Below are positions 61,770 to 64,000 of a stretch of 64,000 nt of DNA, piece after piece. The DNA comes from Moritella sp. 24 (GTDB lineage Bacteria; Pseudomonadota; Gammaproteobacteria; Enterobacterales; Moritellaceae): positions 992,001 to 1,056,000 of the forward strand of contig NZ_CP056123.1 of NCBI RefSeq assembly GCF_018219155.1. The letters run 5' to 3'. The notes under the pieces were generated by a model. That model saw nothing but the letters and a program-made list of their open reading frames with translations, had not been told where the DNA came from and made no database searches. The first letter of the stretch is position 1, and each line of letters begins with the position of its first letter. Position numbers and translations under genes: made by a program.

Positions 61770-61969
61770 AACAGTCCTGTTTAAATAGGTTATTTCCTTC
61801 GCTAATCACGCCTGAATCATCTAAGCCTAATACTATCGCTGGATTAAGGCTGCATTGATGTCGACAAATAAAAGGTATTAGTTTTATTTTGAGGCCTCTT
61901 AAAAATAGCATCGAGTAGGCTAGCAGGGGAATAATCGGAAGAGATAATCGCGAATACACCTAGAGATGC
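61762..61969 (-). pseudogene. phnM: phnM 3' remnant with frameshift
   Basis: Two frames hold consecutive parts of the C-terminal PhnM sequence. The first (61969 down to about 61898) reads SLGVFAIISSDYSPASLLDA, matching the SSDYxPASLLxAAF block. One frame over, from about 61854, it reads CSLNPAIVLGLDDSGVISEG, matching the NPAxALGLxDRGxIxxGKRAD block. A stop precedes the first part and the end after ISEGN is lost. The remnant ends overlapping the phnN start. PhnM (the triphosphate diphosphatase of C-P lyase) was therefore once intact here. Confidence 0.8.
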
Positions 61970-62187
61970 TCATTCATGTGCTGTTGTTGGCACCTGAAAA
62001 TGTAGATATTCGTTGCAGAGTAAAGCCTTTCATCGCAGCTCGGAGGAATGCTTTTATTGGATAGGTATTTGTATCGATAAGTTATTTATGTGATTTTGAC
62101 ATTAAATAGCGAGTCGGAAGGTACCTAAATCAATCTAAAAACCTAAATTAAGATTGAATAGGCGAGTATTTATTAAATAAATGCGGG

Positions 62188-62478
62188 CTACATATGCTCT
62201 TCACGTTCGGCAATACATTCATATGATGCCATTTCGAATATACGACATACCCAAGGTCTATTTTCATAGATCGTACACATCAATGTGTCTCTATCGAGGG
62301 CGGCACACCAACCATCATGACCCTGTGCCATCACTTCACTCCCCCAATTATCTGTTGAAATATAGCGTTTTGGCACACCTGTATCAGTTAAAATCATGAC
62401 TTCCAAGCGGCAGCAGCATGCTTCACAATTGGCGCAAGTTACTTCCGGTTCTGGTATATTTTTGATATCAATCGTCAT
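62188..62478 (-). CDS. YkgJ-family cysteine-cluster protein
   Basis: 96 residues. Cysteines are arranged VTCANCEACCCRLEV near the N-terminus, then WCAALD, LMCTIYENRPWVCRIFE and YEC. This matches the YkgJ (CxxCxxCC) family, which is thought to bind zinc or an iron-sulfur cluster. Its ATG shares one base with the stop of the upstream methyltransferase gene (TAATG), so they are coupled. Function is unknown. Confidence 0.85.
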   Translation of the reverse strand: MTIDIKNIPEPEVTCANCEACCCRLEVMILTDTGVPKRYISTDNWGSEVMAQGHDGWCAALDRDTLMCTIYENRPWVCRIFEMASYECIAEREEHM

Positions 62479-63149
62479 TAAATATCCTTTTCTGTTGGTT
62501 TAATGCGATTTTTAATAAATTCGTGAGCCGATGATGCAATATCTGCCCCTTCTGATTTTCTCGCTAAGTTAGCAGCGGCTATTAAGGTTGAACCTGAACC
62601 AAAGAAAGGATCGATAACAAGATCACCTTCTTGTGAACTCTGACTAATGAGTTTCTCAATTAAAGGGACTGGTTTTTCAGTCGGGTAACTACGCCAAACA
62701 CGCTTTTCTTGCAATACATCAGGCATGCCTAAATCATTCAGTTTACGTTTACCTTTTTCGAAAAACAAAATAAATTCATAACGTGCGCGATAATGGTAAC
62801 CCATTCCAATAGCGCATTTATCCCAAACGATAGGTTTCCAAAATTTAAACCCGAGCTCTTCAGCGATAGGTTTTATGACAAACATAGTTTCTTGATCGCA
62901 GAATAAATAAAAGTGACTGTTCTTTTTTAGTACTCTATATATTTGTTCAACTAACGCAGGAAAATCACTGTTCGGAAAAATATCAAACCATTGGTTACTC
63001 GAGCTTGCGCTGTTTTTTAAACGCGTCGTCGTACCAATCTTTCGGTGTTTTTCTAAGGATTCATAAGGGGGATCTGTGATGACTAAATCAATACTTTCAC
63101 TAGGAAGCGTTTTTAACCAGTCTACTGCATCAAGTTTATGTAGCTTCAT
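62478..63149 (-). CDS. Orphan DNA adenine/cytosine methyltransferase (N6/N4-type, beta class)
   Basis: 223 residues. The catalytic motif IV DPPY (LVITDPPYESL) precedes the S-adenosylmethionine motif I (LVIDPFFGSGSTLIAAANLA), the order of beta-group amino-methyltransferases. The target-recognition region between them is short, so a 4-6-bp recognition site is expected. No restriction endonuclease is adjacent, so it is either an orphan epigenetic enzyme or phage-derived. Translational coupling with the YkgJ protein is unusual. Confidence 0.8.
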   Translation of the reverse strand: MKLHKLDAVDWLKTLPSESIDLVITDPPYESLEKHRKIGTTTRLKNSASSSNQWFDIFPNSDFPALVEQIYRVLKKNSHFYLFCDQETMFVIKPIAEELGFKFWKPIVWDKCAIGMGYHYRARYEFILFFEKGKRKLNDLGMPDVLQEKRVWRSYPTEKPVPLIEKLISQSSQEGDLVIDPFFGSGSTLIAAANLARKSEGADIASSAHEFIKNRIKPTEKDI

Positions 63150-63260
63150 TTATGTTATTTCAATCTGTTCGCAGTTACCTGCATGGCTTAGGGCGGCCAT
63201 GTTATCAGGTAACTGCGTTAAACAGTAGTCTCGCGTGAATTTAAGCGGTTAATGACAGGT

Positions 63261-63938
63261 TTATTCGCTGGTATTATTACCTTGCATAAATGTATCTGCT
63301 AAGCGTTCTATCCACCAATCAATGACGTCTTTTGTATCATCCAAAGAGTCGATTAACGTACCAAAATCTTTATTACCAGAGCGGCGATCAATCGCTGCTA
63401 TTAAGGGTTTACTATTTTCGTCACTGATCATGAGTTCGATACTGGCACTGCCTACATTAGTATGATTTCCGGTGGTTATTTTTGAAATAACAGAAATACC
63501 AAAGCTAACAGGGATAATACTGCTTGTCATCGCAAGTATGGGATTAGGTGTTTCGACATTACTAATAGCAATGCTTAAACGCAACGTCTTGTCTGTTGGT
63601 TTTTCGACAATGTTTTTATATGGCGATATCGTTTTGATTAAGCTATCAGTTAAATAAGCAGTGATGGTTTTGATTTCTTCATCGGATAGGCTGTCATCTT
63701 CGACCAACACATAAACACGCTCTAAAATAACGCTATCATATTGTTGTAATTTATTTTTTAATCGCGTTTTGTCTCGTAGGCCTACTCTCGCCCATACTAA
63801 ATCGACACCATCTTCAGGGCCTGCTTTAAAATCCTCGTAAGAGGTGAACTTAGTTGCTGAGAATAGATTTTGTTTCGCACAGCCAGTCAAAAATAAGAAG
63901 CAAAGAAGCGTAATGATATAGCGTGATTTGAAAGTCAT
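63261..63938 (-). CDS. DUF3313-family lipoprotein
   Basis: 225 residues with lipobox LTGC after a signal (MTFKSRYIITLLCFLFLTGC). The family strings are seen in DGVDLVWARVGLRDKTRLKN, YDSVILERVYVL and LRLSIAISNVETPNPIL, with a hydrophobic stretch around MTSSIIPVSFGISVISK. DUF3313 proteins are outer-membrane-associated lipoproteins of unknown role in proteobacteria. AGGACTTC precedes the start. The last 62 bases of the window upstream of it show no gene. Confidence 0.75.
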   Translation of the reverse strand: MTFKSRYIITLLCFLFLTGCAKQNLFSATKFTSYEDFKAGPEDGVDLVWARVGLRDKTRLKNKLQQYDSVILERVYVLVEDDSLSDEEIKTITAYLTDSLIKTISPYKNIVEKPTDKTLRLSIAISNVETPNPILAMTSSIIPVSFGISVISKITTGNHTNVGSASIELMISDENSKPLIAAIDRRSGNKDFGTLIDSLDDTKDVIDWWIERLADTFMQGNNTSE

Positions 63939-64000
63939 GTAGAAGTCCTGATATATATGGCGTCGTAGTTTATTCAGAATGAGTGAATATACACTTATTT

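Noticed and set aside
62181-62399. Plus-strand frame over YkgJ
   Set aside because: Opposes a Cys-rich protein of a known family and has no support of its own.
1-64000. CRISPR arrays, rRNA, tRNA, prophage or IS elements
   Set aside because: No spaced direct repeats, no clover-leaf sequence and no transposase, integrase or capsid genes were recognised.

Overview
The window reads as chromosomal DNA of an AT-rich marine gammaproteobacterium. Gene content (GbpA-type chitin-binding LPMO, RND efflux, MSHA/type II-like pilin, several c-di-GMP enzymes, a RpoS-like sigma factor, PACE and LysE exporters) and protein style fit Moritella and its relatives (Shewanella, Psychromonas, Vibrio). The genus is inference. 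No rRNA, tRNA, CRISPR array, prophage or insertion sequence was recognised. The region looks like ordinary accessory-rich chromosome with small decayed loci.

Layout. 1-8.5 kb: 3' part of a sensor kinase, a DsbA-like thioredoxin, a DUF417 membrane protein, an ArsP/YraQ-type permease with an unusual double-operator promoter, a pilin, a NimR/NimT-like regulator-exporter pair, YceI and an MsrA-like protein. 8.6-20.4 kb: LysR-LysE, a quinone oxidoreductase, a cytochrome c, an AraC gene broken at a C tract followed by azlCD, GNAT, a VirK/YbjX-like protein, three tandem lipoproteins, a PACE pump, yqfB-rsuA, a di-haem peroxidase and a LysR remnant. 20.4-28.2 kb: a ChaN-like lipoprotein, hydrolase, DUF2237, ArsR plus a eukaryotic-type glutathione synthetase, cytochrome b561 and GbpA. 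28.2-32.6 kb: a four-gene signalling operon (HTH protein, REC-EAL, Hpt, hybrid kinase). 32.6-39.5 kb: an organophosphonate island (AllA-like protein, AepX-type binding protein, TmpA, TmpB) with a chemoreceptor behind a perfect CRP site. 39.6-41.9 kb: a two-gene operon joining a PrnB-family haem enzyme to a kynureninase-like PLP enzyme. 42-50.3 kb: a diguanylate cyclase, a LysR/choloylglycine-hydrolase pair around a 21-bp palindrome, and an RND pump. 50.4-57.2 kb: a GST-like protein, twin tiny HTH proteins, a DUF465 protein, HD-GYP, YeiH, a small membrane protein and a patatin. 57.8-64 kb: a secreted beta/gamma-crystallin/PLC-like protein, a RpoS-like sigma factor, phnN with a decayed phnM, YkgJ plus an orphan DNA methyltransferase, and a DUF3313 lipoprotein.

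Two systems stand out. (1) A predicted ArsR regulon. The promoters of the ArsP-like permease (about 2.9 kb) and of the glutathione synthetase (about 24.2 kb) have the same base-for-base geometry: an operator TATTTC-N10-GAAATA, a -35 box 26 bp on, a -10 box at offset 49 and a second operator at offset 50. A fifth operator overlaps the promoter of the ArsR gene, whose C-terminus carries a Cys-Cys pair. This predicts joint control of a permease and thiol synthesis by a metalloid or thiol-reactive signal. (2) The PrnB-like/kynureninase-like operon, which looks like an unassigned indole or tryptophan ring-opening route.

Phosphonate use also appears to have been rewired. TmpA/TmpB and a lone binding protein are intact, while C-P lyase is represented only by phnN and a frameshifted fragment of phnM.
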